Of a stretch of 64,000 nt of DNA, positions 63,368 through 64,000 are shown piece after piece (the stretch's first letter is position 1; each line of letters opens with the position of its first letter). Position numbers and translations under genes: made by a program. The notes under the pieces were generated by a model. The model worked only from the letters and a program-made list of their open reading frames with translations. It was not told the origin of the DNA and ran no database searches. The stretch spans positions 304,120 to 368,119 of the forward strand of contig NZ_JAODIY010000004.1 of the NCBI RefSeq assembly GCF_026586665.1. Direction: 5' to 3'. Origin of the DNA: Halovenus rubra. Its GTDB lineage: Archaea; Halobacteriota; Halobacteria; Halobacteriales; Haloarculaceae.

Positions 63368-64000
63368 TTAGTACAACGAGGTAATGGCTCCAGCAATTTG
63401 GTCGACGGCAGTTTCCCAGATAGAGAAGCCAGTTACGACAGCGAGCAGTGTATCGGCAGCGAAAAAGACAAAGAGTCCAGCACCGAACATATGGGCTTTC
63501 CGTATGTCAATTTTGTTTGAGAACGTGTAGAAAAAGTACGCGTTCGCTAGACTAACCGGAATGATGACCAGCATTTCGCCAATCCAGATACCGGGGCTTG
63601 CACCGAATTGAGCAGCGAGCGTAATCGTAATCAACTGTGTCTTATCACCGAACTCTCCAGCAGCCATCATCGCAAAAATCGGGACGAACCCACCGAGAAC
63701 GTTCGGGACTTTCTGACCGAACAGTGTCACATCGAGTTCTGAGGCTGCAGTCAACCCTCCGCCGTCTGTCGTCGCCGTTGCTGTCCCCTGCTCGGGCATG
63801 GACCGCCATAACAAGACAGCAAACAGTGCGAACAACACGACTGTAATAAGGTCAAGATACACACCCGGAATCGTGTTCTGAAGTGCGTTCCCAAACAATA
63901 TTTCGAGGGCTGTCCAGCCTGCAAATGCTGTCCCGGCAGCGGATACCACTAGCAGCGGGTGGTATCGTGTTGAGAGACTCGCAATGATGAGTTGCACTTT
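63368..64000 (-). CDS. TMEM165/GDT1 (UPF0016) family cation transporter, 5' end beyond window
   Basis: At least 210 residues and open to the right edge. The usable first ATG (63997) would remove the first signature, so the gene continues outside. The visible part starts inside TM1-2 ('LIIASLSTRYHPLLVVSAAG'). It has a hydrophilic central loop and then the second conserved motif EFGDKTQLITITLAAQFGAS, with the acidic residues that bind the ion. Family members exchange Mn2+/Ca2+ for H+. The first E-x-G-D-K-T copy should lie just beyond 64000. Confidence 0.9.
   Translation of the reverse strand, partial: KVQLIIASLSTRYHPLLVVSAAGTAFAGWTALEILFGNALQNTIPGVYLDLITVVLFALFAVLLWRSMPEQGTATATTDGGGLTAASELDVTLFGQKVPNVLGGFVPIFAMMAAGEFGDKTQLITITLAAQFGASPGIWIGEMLVIIPVSLANAYFFYTFSNKIDIRKAHMFGAGLFVFFAADTLLAVVTGFSIWETAVDQIAGAITSLY

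Overview
The window is chromosomal DNA from a halophilic archaeon (class Halobacteria). Predicted proteins are strongly acidic, and the window carries an archaeal A-type ATP synthase, a bacteriorhodopsin with its Bat regulator, halocyanin, RaSEA, GTP cyclohydrolase III, archaeal prefoldin/FtsY/ribosomal protein LX and archaeal-type 'FRHNIRN' histidine kinases. Promoters look archaeal: TATA boxes sit about 25-30 bp before the start codon, often implying leaderless transcripts. Genus cannot be assigned from sequence alone. The first and last genes run off the window.

Region 1 (1-15 kb) is energetics. A CorC-like CBS protein and a PiT phosphate permease precede a long leftward cluster. Read in the direction of transcription, it runs atpH-I-K-E-C-F-A-B, then bat (receiver-LOV-GAF-HTH), then bop (proton-pumping bacteriorhodopsin), then a small membrane protein, then atpD. 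A light-driven proton pump and a putatively blue-light-sensing activator are thus nested inside the locus of the ATP synthase that uses their proton gradient. This is the most striking feature of the window.

Region 2 (15-36.7 kb) is mostly metabolism and information processing. It holds an MPBQ-methyltransferase-like gene, a pilin, a membrane-tethered HTH protein, etfBA, hisE, pdxT, proline dehydrogenase, a four-domain halocyanin whose copper sites carry Gln instead of the axial Met, aroC, the rplX-pfdA-ftsY operon, an RsmC-like methyltransferase, an APH-family kinase, RaSEA, GCH III, a CBS/zinc-ribbon protein, a GNAT, tRNA-Thr(TGT) and a NhaC antiporter.

Region 3 (36.7-53.9 kb) is accessory. 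It has a 1390-aa histidine-kinase/AAA-ATPase/TPR fusion, an IclR regulator divergent from a second NhaC antiporter (coupled to a small TRAM-like gene), an MFS exporter, a large TPR protein, a FIST sensor protein beside a 7TM-PAS histidine kinase, and a GNAT.

Region 4 (53.9-64 kb) is a graveyard of sensory genes. It contains two intact histidine kinases, a decayed partial duplicate of one of them, a receiver gene with compensating frameshifts, a histidine-kinase tail fused to unrelated sequence, other gene scraps, and a dispersed ~35-45 bp repeat present four times in the same orientation. A BAAT-type hydrolase, a ParB-like protein and a TMEM165/GDT1-type transporter (cut by the right edge) are embedded in it. 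This region has the marks of repeated recombination or insertion.
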